Below, piece after piece: positions 12,906 through 25,259 of a stretch of 64,000 nucleotides of DNA (position 1 is the first letter of the stretch; every line of letters begins with the position of its first letter). Location: positions 4,774,001 through 4,838,000 of the forward strand of contig JAQOTA010000053.1 of the NCBI GenBank assembly GCA_029532415.1, read 5' to 3'. The stretch is from Marasmius tenuissimus. Lineage: Eukaryota; Basidiomycota; Agaricomycetes; Agaricales; Marasmiaceae. The translations under genes were made by a program, and so were the position numbers. The notes below the pieces were generated by a model, which did no database searches, had not been told where the DNA came from, and was given only the letters and a program-made list of their open reading frames with translations.

Positions 12906-14667
12906 TCAAACCTGCGGTGCCTTTGTCATCGATTGATCCTGAGATGTAATAGACACAGTGTCGTCCATCTTGCGCACCGTACGCGTGATCTCTGGGGTCA
13001 GTTCTGTCGAAGGGTCATGGAAGTAAGCATCGGAGAGATACAACAAACAGAAGACTCCGAACCGATGTTGTCCCTATCCGTGATAACATGATTTTGGACG
13101 CGCACGGAACTAAGAAACCATCAGTCAAAGGGGAGAGGGAGAGGAAAGAGTAACTTACATAGTTCCAGTGGTAGCAACTCCCTTGGTGTCCGAAGTCCAC
13201 TTCTCCCCCTCGTACACATTGATACCGGTTGACCGTGCAACCTTGATTAGGAGACCTAAAAGCGTTCGATACGATGTGAGTGGTGTGGTCCCATCGCCTC
13301 CGAGTGGAGAAGACGTACGAGACATAGACATCTCGATCGCGAGTTTAACCATGTAAACGACAGGATGGAACTGGCAATAAACGAAGCCGTTCTTGAGGGT
13401 AGTCATACCCATGAGTAGGATATCCATTCCGATGGAGATGAAAATCATGTATTCGTTGAACCTGTATGAGAGAGGCTTAAATCAACGAACGCACATATCC
13501 GTACATCTTACTCACCTCATAACTCGAGCATATTTAGTCAGACGATGATTTACCAATCGTCTCTTGACCATGACGATGAAGATGATGTTCAAGGCAAGAT
13601 CCAAGCCTAGGGAATTGGCAGCGTGAGTGGGAAACTCAAGCAGGGTGGGCTACGTCCGTCGGGAACCACTCACAAAGATAAATAGCCTTTTCGAATTTAT
13701 CCCACCAGTGGTTGAGCTATGGAACGAGAACCAAGATTTCAGTCAAGTTACCTGTTGAGATGAGGGGAAGAGCTCACCGCAATGTATGAATGATTGATTT
13801 GCAATTGAGCGGGGATCCCTATGGTTCGCATTCAATAAGAATTGGCCCGCGTTGATACCAGTCTGAAGTAGTGACGTACAGATGCAAGCCGTCGAGACAG
13901 ATACGAGAGTGACAATGCCGGCGACGATGGCTTTCATCATAATCTGATGAAAGTTGAAGCTGAAGGTCGAGCGTACGATGCCAAGACACGACCAGAAGAC
14001 GTACCCGTTCTTTATTGGTCGCGAGGAGGATGCACAGTCGGTTCACAATAATGAGCATCAAACATTGGACCTAACCGACACTTTAGTCAGTGACCATCCG
14101 AACGGTATTTCGAGCGGTGACATACCTGAATAACCCAGCAGACAATGATGGTAGTGAAAGTCCCGATGTTTGGAGGGAAGACTTTGTACAGATAGCAGAA
14201 GGACGTGATCTTTCAAACTGTCAACACGCAAGCACCACTTTGAAGCTATGAGTACTAACCGCAAACCCGGTGTTCCTGGGTACGGAAACTTGTCAGCACA
14301 GAAGTAGACTCGGAGGTAGTAATCGTCACTTACCCGATTATTTCAAGCCAGATCATGCCCACGTACGCAGTGAGCTGGGGGAGGGGGAAAACACGGTCGT
14401 GAGGATAAGTGAGCTCGGAGTCGTACACCTCTACCGATTCGGCGACTACTCACCCTTCCTGCCCTCCTCGTCTCCAAAACGGCTGTCCAGAAAACATGAA
14501 TGAAGAACCCGAACTAAGTAGAGAGATGAGTTCGTATCTGGGTGCAGATATCGAGACCGAAGACTCACGAAAAACCCAAAGACGACGCTCCCGAGGACAA
14601 TATCACCTCTGGTCACATCAAGCTCTACGAACGGCGCTTCGGTATGGAATCCAACGTCGATAGCCAT
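12906..14667 (-). CDS. Seven-helix membrane protein, tandem copy 3 (complete, 329 aa)
   Basis: Complete 14-exon gene with 990 nt of coding sequence and all phases consistent. Exons are 14569-14667, 14454-14513, 14334-14374, 14260-14275, 14126-14209, 14005-14070, 13880-13943, 13778-13818, 13674-13716, 13516-13606, 13319-13461, 13159-13255, 13063-13109 and 12906-13003. The protein starts MAIDVGFHTEAPFVELDVTR. Approximate helices: 20-44, 54-72, 87-117, 123-147, 168-185, 206-224 and 229-249, followed by a polar Ser/Thr-rich tail ending TKAPQV. It differs from copies 1 and 2 in having no intron between the Tyr-Cys-Gln and Phe-His-Pro codons: the two exons are fused exactly at 13319-13461. Membrane location is inferred from hydrophobicity; function is unknown. 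Confidence 0.9.
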
Positions 14668-14769
14668 CTTGTACGGGAGGGTCTGGTAGAGCTGATCAGA
14701 TGGATGGAGGATTGACCTTCAGCAGAGCGGACTAGTATTTAAATATCTGCGATGAGAAGCTCACAATTT

Positions 14770-15790
14770 TAGGGGTTGTACTCCCTCCCTCCAACCTTTG
14801 CGTCCAGAACGCCGCTGAGCACCTCTTTTGGTGATCTCCCAGAAAGGGGAGAGATCGTTCTTACTTCTCGATCTGCAGATGAAATCCGCCGGGGCCAGAC
14901 TCCATTAATGTTTCGAATTTGTTCAACGCCCCCGGTCAGCTTGATAATCATCACATAACCTGGTAGTTCTGATCTGCCTGCAAGTCGTAACTGCTGCATC
15001 CTGATTTCCTATGGAACGCAGTAGTGCAAGTACGTCATACACACCGTTTCTCCGAAGTCCGATGAATTGCTACTCACTCGAGCTGTCTGGGGCAAACCGT
15101 TCGATATCAGGCCTGTAAAGCTTGGGGTCTCAGAACTTGAGCGGAGCTCTAAGCTCAACGTTCAATCTGGGGATTTTTGAATAGGAGTATGGGGCGTACC
15201 TCTAACATCTGATAGTCTAATCAGCCCGCCCCTCGGGACCGGGACCGGGACCGGTAACTTGAATTGAAAAACTGTTGATGGTTTGAATTGCCGGTCTCAA
15301 GGAGCTATCAGTCGACGAACCTGCAGTCCCGATTTACTGGACGTCCAACCAAACACATCTCCCCGAAGTTCAAGAGTATCCCATGATTCTACCTTCCTTC
15401 ACAACCAGCTGTCACCGTTAAAATGGTTGATGCCAAACACTTTGCACTCCAGCAAAGGGCCAGTGGGAGCTTCCTCGCGTCGACCGAACAGCGAAGTTCG
15501 GTAGTACTAATGGTGTATCCCAATCTGAAACTGAGACTCTGATTGAAGCGATCTTGGAAAAATGATTTATCCGATTCGCAAAGTTGACAGTGAGGAGACG
15601 CGCGTAGCCATGAGTCTGGGGCCGTGAACTCGAAGCTGTAAAGACGAAGAAAGATAGCTGAAGGCGGATTCGGACATGAAAGAACTTAATGTTGTGGGCG
15701 CCAATTCGACAACGTTGGGAAAGTGTGATCAAATGAGCAAAATTTTCGTAGCACTGTCGCTGCATGACTTTTCCCATGCCTCGCTGATCT
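14770..15790. repeat. Conserved upstream segment of copy 3 of the seven-helix array
   Basis: Third member of the upstream repeat. It shares the GATCTCCCAGAAAGG region, CATAACCTGGTAG, TTTCCTATGGAACGC and the minus-strand GTGAGT near 15078. Further up it shares GGTGTATCCCAATCTGA and GGGCGCCAATTCGACAACG. Near 15235-15254 there are three tandem GGGACC units. Likely promoter and 5' untranslated sequence. Confidence 0.5.
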
Positions 15791-15839
15791 TGAAGTTACC
15801 GCCATCTTTCAGAAGGAAGCCGAAGAAGCCGGGCATTTT

Positions 15840-18060
15840 TGTTTCTCCGTCGACCCCACGATTCTGTGCCCACCCAGTGCCTCCACTAACCCCTGTTCCA
15901 GCCACCCCTACCCCCGCAACCGCCCTAGTCTCTCAATACGCCACAGGATTCACATACCCCCCACCCCCTGAGTCTGTTCCTTCAGAGCGAGTGGCGTCAC
16001 GCCCGGAAACGTATACAGCCTGGGTATGTCCATCCCAAATACATCCCTGTTCGATTGGAAGAACGCCACAACGTGCCCACAGCTATCGTACCTCCCTCCT
16101 CCCTGCACCTCCTCTTTGCCTCTCTAAAAAGCATCGTACTGCCAACGCACAATAAGCCAGCTCCGACCCGTCGGTGGTCACTGATCAGTCCCCCTCCCCT
16201 CACTTGCCGAAGAATTCCTCAGGAGAACATCTCGATCTCTGCTTTATCCGCAACGGCTCCGAGATACTGACTCGAGCCACGGCTCCTTACTTGCATTATA
16301 CGCCTCGAGGTTCGTGTTCCTTATCTCACCTCAACGTTCCCAGCCTCGTCGTGTTGATCAGAAGTCGATTTTGGATCTCCGCTGTATGTTTACCATCGGT
16401 CGGTTTCTGGCCGGTTTTCTGGAAGCGGCAATTTAGATTGGTGTGTTTTGGGATCCATCGTTTTGGTAGCAGGCGGGTGGAGTCAGACCAGGATTGGGTG
16501 GGGGCGGAGCCTCCGAAGACGTACTAGTAGAGGGGTATTCGGCACCTTATAGGGACGTTGCGATGTTGGGGATGTGTAAGACGGCAAAGGCACTCTGACC
16601 TTGACCTTGACAACTTCACTAGCCCTACCGTCGTGTTAATCCCAAACCCAACCTCGGACAGTAACTCGCCCATAAAGCCCACTTCTGACCCTCGAGGCGT
16701 TCCAACAAATCTTGCACCTGGTATTGGTGGTGTAGAACGCGAATTCGAGGACTATGATATAGAATCATCGTGCTTCTTCGACCGCAAACGTATAGATATC
16801 TAGCGTCGAGGACGCATATAAACCTTGAGTGACGGCGGTCTTCATGCGATTCCTTGCATGAGGGGATACATCGTGGTCCATGGAGACTCGACAGCAGCGA
16901 CCCGAAGCTCAGATAAGACATTGAGGGCGATGAAGTCCATTATGTCCAGATCGTCGTCATCGTTCTCTATTGCATTGACCCTATCAGTTATATCCTGCCA
17001 GCTTCTTCAGTCAACGGGATTTGAAAGGCAACTCTTGATTGGAATACACCTATGAATAACGACATACAAGGAGTTGCACGTTTGGAAGCGTCGTACCGGA
17101 GGGGTATATTTCGGATGGAAAGACAGCTTCACCTGATTCCTGAGGCAAAATTCTGGTAGGGTGAAGGTTCAACATTTTAACGTTCGATCTCTGAGTGTGG
17201 ACCATATGTGATGACGGTAAGGATTTGAAGTGGTGCGAATTGCGTGGGATAGCGTGGGACCCGCGGCAGTTCAGTCGCTATGCCGCCGGCAAAACTTTGC
17301 ACACCTGCAACCACCTACACGTTTTGACGTCAGTCATCACAATCCTTCGTGTATGTACGGAAACCTGCAAACCATAGCGAATGCGGACAATCCAATCACA
17401 GGTACACCTTTATCGTCTAAGTGGCATACATGTCGCGGGCTCTAAGACTAAATACTAGGCATTGGCTGCATTTTTTCCGCCCGACTTGAAATACGTAGCC
17501 CTTGTGTTTTTCCTCGTCTCCCCATCTCTCAACTCCCCCGCCAAACACCCGCAGAACATTCACCCATCTAAAATATCCGAGAAGCAACCGACAAATATCA
17601 CCTCCCATGCAGTCATCGACTATACTTCCCCATAAATCTGCTACTCAAAAGGCCAACGATTCGATGGTCGACATTGTTTCGGAATTGATTGAAGATCAAG
17701 GACCACATGGACCTCCTTTGAATCGCACGATATATGGGACGAAGAAGAAGGGGTTTGGTTTGAGTTTGAAGTCGAAGGCGCGTCGATGACGGAGGGTTCT
17801 TCTTTAGTTACACTGATCCAACGAACTGACCTACAAGCGACTACATTTCCGTCTAGTACGACATCCAAAAGGCGAAAAATCGAAACTACCACCCATTTCT
17901 CAGAGGCCATATGTCGCTCTCCTCTGTTGCAAACAGATAATCCGGTGGCGGTTTTAACACCGCCATTGATAACGAACGGGTTCCCGATGTTTCATCTGGC
18001 TCAGAATCATCGTATACTTACTTTACTCAAGATACCAGCCAGCTACGTGACCCCAATCCT
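15840..18060 (-). pseudogene. Relic B of the single-pass membrane protein family
   Basis: Two stretches point to a badly decayed copy. On the minus strand, 15840-16210 aligns with the cytoplasmic tail region of the intact gene (the part coding HTYAAVTPFV to the Gly/Ala run), with many frameshifts. At 17130-17310 the sequence resembles 27560-27760 of relic C, in the ectodomain part of that copy, including the string TATGCCGCCGGCAAAA. At 17690-17800 it matches the ectodomain exon with the HTI-GT-K-GAWFEFDFEG type pattern seen in relics C and D. The transmembrane part and the C-terminus are not recoverable. Boundaries are approximate. Confidence 0.5.
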
Positions 18061-18069
18061 CGATTTCCC

Positions 18070-19180
18070 ACTCGGTCATCAACCCTGACCCTCCAGCAAC
18101 GGTAAGCTCAGTCTATGAGTCAAGGTCCTCTGCCTGTTAAGCACTGCGTTGGCAGCGAGTTGCACGTTATGCTGTGCGTACCAGAAGAGAGTCGAGTTCT
18201 ACGCGGCGAAGAATACAGATCCACCTCACAAGCTTCTTTGTAGAGCTTTTAGGAAGGATATCCACAGTTGCATCCACGACAGGGAATCTTTAGAAAGATG
18301 CCAATGATGCCCCAGTTTTGGAACGATAGTCGAAGCGTTCGGGGGTTTGGTCATACTGAGCCCCCTCGGCGGTGTTGGAGGGCTGGAACCATGTTTTCCT
18401 TGGCTATATGCGAGGTTGGAGGGGCTGAATGCGGTCAAATGGGTGATTCGGCGTCTCTGCTCGCCAGTTTTTCAAGTGTTTTATGCTGAATGTAATCCTG
18501 GTTCACATTACTCTTGTAGAAGGGCATCAGAATCGCAAAGAATCCGGATAATAAACCGCCCGTCGAGCACGCGATTGCCAAAGGGAGTCTTAGGATCTCG
18601 GGGGCCCCGATTCACGTCTTTGTCGGGGAGTCGGGGTATACAAGTGTGCGCATTTCCATCCAAATCCTATTCACGGATCTGCCCTTGGCATCTAGTTGCT
18701 CGTGGTTTCCCTCGCTTGAGAGCGTCGTCGTGTGAGTGACCCTTCTCGGATATTTGCTCCTTTTGTGAGCCTTTGTTTTACATTCGACACCCAATGCTGT
18801 ATGTTCGATGCCTGAGCTGTACAGTGCACGCAACGTCCTCTGACTATATTGCTGGGTAGAGCTCATGCTCTGAGGCCCGACGACAATGAGATATCGGATA
18901 TGGACCTACTTGGACTCATCCGGCATTTTACCTAGCATTGCCAGTGATGTCTATGGGTCCAAATGTCCGGGGCATGAGGCATGACACGTTGTCTAGTTCC
19001 CATAATCTCAAGTCTTATCTATCGTAGACGAGGAGGGTCCTCGCTGGAAATTGATACACAAGCTTCTACTAGTACCCGAGTACAGTATTCTATTACAGAA
19101 CTTCAAGAAAGTATCAATAGAGGCCCCGAAGTAGGTTTGAGCATTATGGCGTGGCAGCTATGGGAGGCAGGCTAAACAAG
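18070..19180. other. No recognisable gene
   Basis: Several mid-length frames on both strands between 18226 and 18866, none with a family I know or consistent splice sites. The start of duplicated block I follows at about 19180. Confidence 0.35.
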
Positions 19181-19285
19181 CCATAGACGGAGTCGTAACA
19201 TATGGCGTAATATACATGCCCAGGAGCCTGCTAGGCTGTGGCGAAGGTGAAGGAAAGGAAGTATTTGACGGTAGTCCGGGCTCTC

Positions 19286-20913
19286 CATCAGGAAAATCCA
19301 GTTAGACTAGTTTATGCCAAATTATGCGTTTGTGTAGTAAGTGGTCCAATGTTGAATAACGTGTCGAACTTATTTACACCTTCTTCACTTCTTATTCCCA
19401 CCATTATGCCGTGATAATGAATAATAGTACCTATTCGTACAATTTGGCATACTTCGCAATAAGGGTTTCATACTCTTGTCAATATAATTGCCACCCAAAG
19501 CCAACTAGATGTACACAGACATTCGACGCCGGAGTAACTTTGAGATACTCACCGCTCAGCTAAAGCTAAAATTGAGGGTGTGATTACGCTTGATCACCTT
19601 GTGCGCATGGAGCCCACCATCTTTCATTCAGGAGGTTTGTCGCGTAGGCAAGTGTCAGTGACACACGGCAGCTTTGACCTCACGTATTATTTCAGAGTAT
19701 TTACCATTGTCCACTTATTCTCCCAACGCCTGCCATTCATGCCATATCAGTAGTTGCAAGCAAGTTTGCTTGGAGTCGTAGTGATTGACCGAAGCATTGG
19801 GTTAAAATGTCAAGTCCGACGGCAGGCACTCTGTAATTGGGCCGTGGGTTGCTGAGTCATGAACTGTGCAGTTTCATCGGCAATCTCCGAAGCCACAATT
19901 TTGATCAACAAACAACGCGGTTTTCGCTAAGTCATCTCTCTTCAGCTCTCCCTTCGTCTGCTTCCTAATTCGTCTTCAACCTTCACAGATTGCGCACGCA
20001 TGGTAATTTGTCAGAGTATGGATGGGGTGTTAGGTGTGTACATTATCTTCTTCTCCACGGCCCTCCTGACCATGTCTTTTTTATTTTCAGTATCAACTTG
20101 CAGTTGAGGTCCTCGTGAGTCGCCCCCTTCCATTTGCTTCGTACCCGTCTAATGACTGACACACCCCAAGGCAAAGAGCAACCCTCCCTGATCATTACCT
20201 CTCCGACATCTACCACTGGCATTCCAAGCCCATACACGTCTGCAATCCGCCAACCATTCCTCAAGATTTTGCTGGTAAGTGAGGAGACCCTTGAAGCGTA
20301 AACTCTAGCTTACAATTCGTTCCACCCAGGACTCGCAGGATGCCGGTTGATAGTCGATCGAACCGCTGCCTACAACCAAGGTAAGCAATAGCCTCCCATG
20401 TCTGTAGCTATAACTGAACTTACGCACACACAGGTCACTGCGAGTAAGAGGCGATGGGAGCAGAGATCATGGCGAGAAGAGGTCGAGTACTGCAATTTGT
20501 GAACACCACCCTGTCCCGCACTCTGGTTCAACGTCGTAGCAGTGCATTCATAGGGACGGTTAGTATATCACCAAATGTAGTAGATAATTGCGAATGATTA
20601 ATACTTTATATCGTCTTTTTTCTGTCTTTTTCCGTTGAGTATGAGGAGTAAACGGGTGTAACAAATGCAAGAGTAAGGCAGAGAAAAGCAATTTTGCGTT
20701 CTAAACTCGTCATAATAGATGAATCAAAAGTCAATGTGGTTTCGAAATTTGGGCCAAGTTATGCAAAAATTATCCTACGTTATAACGGGACATGAGTAGC
20801 GAACATAATCCGCGTAATTATGCTCGTTATTCAAAAGTTTGACACTTTTCGGTACATTTAGAAATCTTATGCCGGGACTCTCCATAAGGTTGCCTATCCC
20901 AATTTTCCTGATG
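19286..20913. mobile_element. 1.63-kb insertion with 12-bp perfect inverted ends
   Basis: Alignment of block I with block II shows extra sequence only in block I. It is bounded exactly by CATCAGGAAAAT at 19286-19297 and its reverse complement ATTTTCCTGATG at 20902-20913. Flanks on both sides continue into homologous block II sequence near 42470-42500. A TC dinucleotide on each side could be a 2-bp target duplication, but that may be chance. It contains no transposase-like frame and instead carries a small spliced gene (19807-20447). Probably a non-autonomous DNA transposon or captured segment; superfamily not assigned. Confidence 0.55.
19807..20447 (+). CDS. Small spliced gene inside the inverted-repeat insertion (about 87 aa)
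   Basis: Five downstream exons keep one reading frame through four clean GT-AG introns: 19989-20033, 20091-20114, 20171-20274, 20330-20380 and 20434-20447, ending TAA. A phase-compatible first exon with ATG is 19807-19832, which would need a longer intron of 156 nt; this start is the weakest part. The product has YGWGVSINLQLRSS, a His/Tyr-rich DHYLSDIYHWHSKP, four cysteines in the second half and a basic C-terminal part. There is no convincing signal peptide with this start. I do not recognise the family. The multi-exon phase agreement makes chance unlikely. The gene may be cargo of the element. Confidence 0.5.
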
Positions 20914-21026
20914 TCCCCCCTCATCAGTGGGAGCGAGGTATAATGAGGGGTACAGAGTCTGTTCATCAGGGTGGGTACGGGTTGGAATGAGAACGTAAAC
21001 GCGGGGGAAAGTGATTCGTACCGAGT

Positions 21027-22295
21027 CTATACATGAGGAAAGGGCATGGTCTCTGACCAATATTCACGAGATGGATGGAATGGAGGATGTCTCGGAGGGG
21101 GGTTTCCTTCCCCGAAGAATGATGGTTTTACCTGTGAGCTTCCAAGCCTGTCGACTCGTACTGTTGGGCTGGCCACTGGGGGGTCGATACGGTGATTGGT
21201 AGGCTGAGAGTCGCGAAGTGGATGACCCGGCCGTAGTTGGTCGCGGTAAAGGGAATGAATGGGTACCTCCAACCTGGGACGGCAATTACAATGGTTTTGG
21301 GCGATACCTGTACCTGTTAGTACTTCAAAATAGGTTATTATGAGAGACGTAGACTTATGATGGGTATCAGAGTATATCAGAGAATAGAGGCTTACTGGGC
21401 TCTCTGCGTCTCTCCGACTCAGAGTGATAGTACGGTGGAAATGGGATGACACTGGGCCCAGCCTCAGTTTGTCTGGGGTCATACTGGCGTTCACGGGAGG
21501 AAAAACGCGATCGATGACCAGCTCGAGAATTAAGGACTAGGAAAGAGTGAAGTCTCGTGTAAGGGACATCGTCTATTACCAGATTGATAACCAAATACTT
21601 ACTAGGCGGCGTAGGCTGGTCTCCGGAGCTTGCGGAAGGATAACGATTGGCCCGTATAGGTAGGTTCTGCACTGGGTGATTGGCGTCTAAAGGACCTTCA
21701 GTGTTGTCATTTCATTGAGGGAGATAGCCTCAATCGGACCATACCTCGTCCGGAGTTAGGGCCTGACATCCCTACGCGGCTAGCGTTGTAAACACGTCCG
21801 TACGCGTAGTGATTGTTGTTGATTGTGACTGGCCCGTTGTAGACCTCAGAGCGTTGGTCGTTGACGCCATAGACATCGCTACTGATGTTCTTGTGCTTGT
21901 AAGCAGAGTCCCGGGTCACTGTCGCTGGTGTACGTGTTTTCCTCTTGCGCATCTTTTGAGCTAAACGTGAGTATCGCCCGTGATATCAAGACGAGAAGCA
22001 GACAGACCTCTGAGTTTGTAGTGGAGTCGCTTTCCCAAGGTGACCTTTGTGTGGTGCTGGCTGATTGGTCTCCACTCCAGGGGGCTCTCTCGGGTGTCTC
22101 TCTACTGGACAGGTCACGGACAGTGTGGAGCTTATGATGTCGCATGATGGGACGCGTTCGGGATGTGGTTTGGGGTGGGTACCACACTGGGAAGTTGCCA
22201 GGTTGGTCAGCCACACAAGGTACGTCCGACGTTCCCTCATGAGCGTAACTTCGGCACAGCGGATGACTATACGGGGAGCTTCGACTCGGAGGCAT
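21027..22295 (-). pseudogene. Proline-rich protein paralogue in block I, premature stop in exon 5
   Basis: Paralogue of the intact gene at 44301-45598. Exons: 22008-22295 (starts MPPSRSSPYSH), 21745-21952 (contains NGPVTINNNHYA), 21603-21695, 21396-21536, 21314-21353 and a last exon ending at the stop near 21027 (ends EYWSETMPFPHV). Exon lengths and phases match the paralogue. In exon 5 the frame meets TGA at 21325-21327, before the conserved last exon, so the product would lose about 75 residues. The last exon remains well conserved, which suggests the stop is recent or bypassed by other splicing. The protein is rich in Pro, Ser, Arg and Thr with no helices. Function unknown. Confidence 0.6.
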
Positions 22296-23900
22296 AGCCC
22301 TTTTGAGTTGGAGAGGAAGGGGAAGTCTCGAGTCTTTGTTTTTAGAAACTGGATCTTTATATAAACCACCATCTTATGAAGAAAATAAAGCTACATGGCG
22401 ATCGTGTGCCAATTGAGAGAATCTAGGCACCCGCCCTGTTCTGTTGTTACCTCTCAGGCCAACGTCCTTTCAGTGGCCTGTTAGAATGTTAATGGACTCC
22501 GGAGCCTGCCAACAAGAGACGAGAGGCGTCCAATGCAAATTTTCGCCGCCTTTTGTGGGATGTACAATAGAGGACCCTGCTTCGAGTCTCGACTAAGCCT
22601 TGCTTCAGAACTCGATCGAGGCAATATCACTTTGAATATGAATGCGAATCAAAGCTTGAGGGCGGCGAAAATCTGAGTTACATGTCGTTCTTGCCCACAG
22701 ATCTCCCCCAGATACCTTAAGGGTTCTAAATGAGCCAACTGAATTACGAGCCAACCAAACAAAATACATCAACAGTCGACCTCCAAAGAATAGTGCAAAA
22801 ACCAGTATGAAGGTGCTGTGTCAGAATTGCATTCCGTTGCTGACAACGTGTATGAATCATGCATCTTGTAACTGAGTCGTATTGTGTTGGCCGTTGACGT
22901 ATTTGGGTGTTTGCGCCCTGCGGTCAACATAATAAGCACAGTGAGTAGAGATGCAAAAACATTGAGGGCGACAGTGCATACATCATTTATACATCGTTGA
23001 GTGCCTAACTCCCGTGATCACTGATATATGAATGGATGGGCTCAAATTAGCCGAGACCCTGATAAGTAGCTCAGCGTATTTTCTAGCAGACTCTTACACG
23101 CCATATTAGGTTCGTGGCTCGATCTAGGAAGATTTTGGGCGTTCTGAATTCTGGAGTTGTGACAATGGTAACTTCTAAGTTGTCGTGAGTAGTTGGACAA
23201 TCATATAGGGCTTTCACACCTTCTTCAGCAGTCCACATCGGGCTTTTCAAGCTTCAACTCTTACAAAAGACTTCTATTGAACAAGGTGTGATAACCCGCA
23301 GTCTCACAAAGCAATTGTCAAGCAATTGTTATTAATTCATGGCATCTTACAAGTTCATAAAACTCGAGCTTACAGGTAAACATCACATTCTACAGTAATG
23401 GCATGAACAGGTCGCGAAAAAGTGCTCAAGCACTCCTTTGGAGTCCGGACGGAAATGGGCCAAACAAACCCCCAGCATGGTTGATTCCCGCAAATGAACT
23501 ACGCTCGCGACTTAAATCTCAGCGAGGCGCTCTCAGCTCAGAGAATCTCAGGCCAAAGCGACCTTAGTGTGGAACGCATATTGAGGAAAGACTTCGGGAA
23601 TCAATCGGGAATTGCCATTTTGGCCGGCAGGCCGAAATCAGAATTTCTGTGCCGCGGTCCAAAGTTGCCACGCCCCGAGTTTGGTAACTTTGAACGATAG
23701 GGCCGACTCACTGTTGGTGAGTCAGAAGATCCTATCACAACACGGATTGAACGCTCACTGCAAAAGAGAGATCAAACACTCACTCCCCAAAGAGGGAATC
23801 TTGATTATAAACCAGTTACGGCCAAATCACTGGAAACACAGGTCTAACGAAGGGGTCTCGGACGCCTTACAGTCGAACTAGATCTCAAGACTCAGATCTT
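22296..23900. other. No recognisable gene
   Basis: Upstream of the block I proline-rich gene, then sparse open frames. A 68-codon plus-strand frame at 23494-23700 has no supporting feature. I see no tRNA or transposon end. Confidence 0.4.
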
Positions 23901-23939
23901 TGGTTCAATGCGGCTCTCGAACATCCAAGTTTCAATGTA

Positions 23940-24700
23940 GCGCACCACAGCTCCTGCAATATGGTCAAGTCGTGCTCACTGCTCAGCGAGCCATGCAGCT
24001 TTACTTGTTTTCTAAAGATAGGAAACAAATCACCGTGTCCTAGGCATCCTGATCTTCAATTGTGGTCCTCATGGACAGCGCAAACTTCCAGCAAGCAACA
24101 TACCTGTACACGTATTCACGCGACGGACCTCTATTCCAATTGTAAGATGTGAAACATATGAACATCAGCCTACCAGCAACTCCTCCAGATCGGAGCTTGG
24201 TGCTACTTGTGGATGGATGGGGGACTGGTAGCCGCATAAACATGAGGCACAATCGGGTGGTTCCCTGTAACGAATGTATATGCATGGGCTATTTTGAATG
24301 GGAGAAGGATTAAACCCGGTTAGCGCTGGTAACTTTGGCCCTCCGTTATGTGCGGGATTTCTGGTAGATGCCTTCCATAACAGGTCATGTCAGACGTGTG
24401 AAGAAAATTCATGCAGGTTATAATTCTTGATGTTCCATGTCCAACTTCTAGCGCCTGCCATCGGCGAACAGAGTCAGTTTCAACGACAATCCCAATGCTC
24501 CGGAGCAAACAAACACAATCCCATGAGTCGCGTTGTCTTCAATTTTCAGGTCTTCCAGGTCTTGCGTCACCGTTTCAGTCGGTGATGTGCGGCGAGAATC
24601 GACTTTGGGCGCTGGGGGCAGAGCAAGAAGTAGGATCATGGCGGCCAGAAGCAAAGGAACGATACAATTTGGAGTTGGAGACTGAATAGACCAGGCTCAA
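23940..24700 (-). pseudogene. Decayed gene in block I, paired with 47.2-48.1 kb
   Basis: Two pieces recur in the same order in block II. One, at 23950-24240, includes a stretch coding SSTKLRSGG here and a stretch reading as a beta-type ectodomain (AVIYVYNIQ) in block II. The other, at 24450-24660, reads MILLLALPPAPKVDS followed by SPTETVTQDLEDL; block II has ISPTEVTQDLDVL. They look like parts of a membrane-anchored or secreted protein gene, but no continuous spliced frame can be built in either copy. A further minus-strand frame at 24869-25249, ending YIVQWYENLLFRSLRQ, may be an upstream exon; it has no match in block II. Confidence 0.3.
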
Positions 24701-25259
24701 GGCAAAATTAATTTGATTGATTCGTGGCGTCCAATCAGATACGGTTGACCGATCACAATACGAAAAAAACGCGCGAAGCTGGCAAGTGGTAGGAGCACCA
24801 GGTGCGTGGCGTCACAGAATTGTCAGAAATCCGACGATTCAGGGCAGATTAGCTTTATTGAAAGGCACTCACTGACGGAGGCTTCGAAAGAGTAGATTTT
24901 CATACCACTGAACAATGTATTCCTCGTTTTTTCTCACAAGAACAATGCTCATGAGTCGTTTCCAGCTGGCAGACTCGGATTGTTTCACCTTTTGAATGTA
25001 TGAAAAAAAATCAATAAGTTGCTTAGAACCCAAGGCAACAACCTTGTCTCCATCAAGTGGCCGTCCCAAAATTTGCTGATGCTGAGGCTCAACTACATAT
25101 GGGCCTTTCCCGTGATATGTAGAAGGATACGTAGTCACGGTGTCAATTAGTGAGTAGAGAGAAAGAGACGCCTGACAACGCACTATCGCACTCCCCTTCT
25201 CGTCTGCGCCAAGTTGACTCTTTTCCGTCCGTCCAGAGACACCGACCATAGCCTGTTTG

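Noticed and set aside
15235..15254. GGGACC triple repeat
   Set aside because: Three units only; simple-sequence noise rather than a regulatory array.
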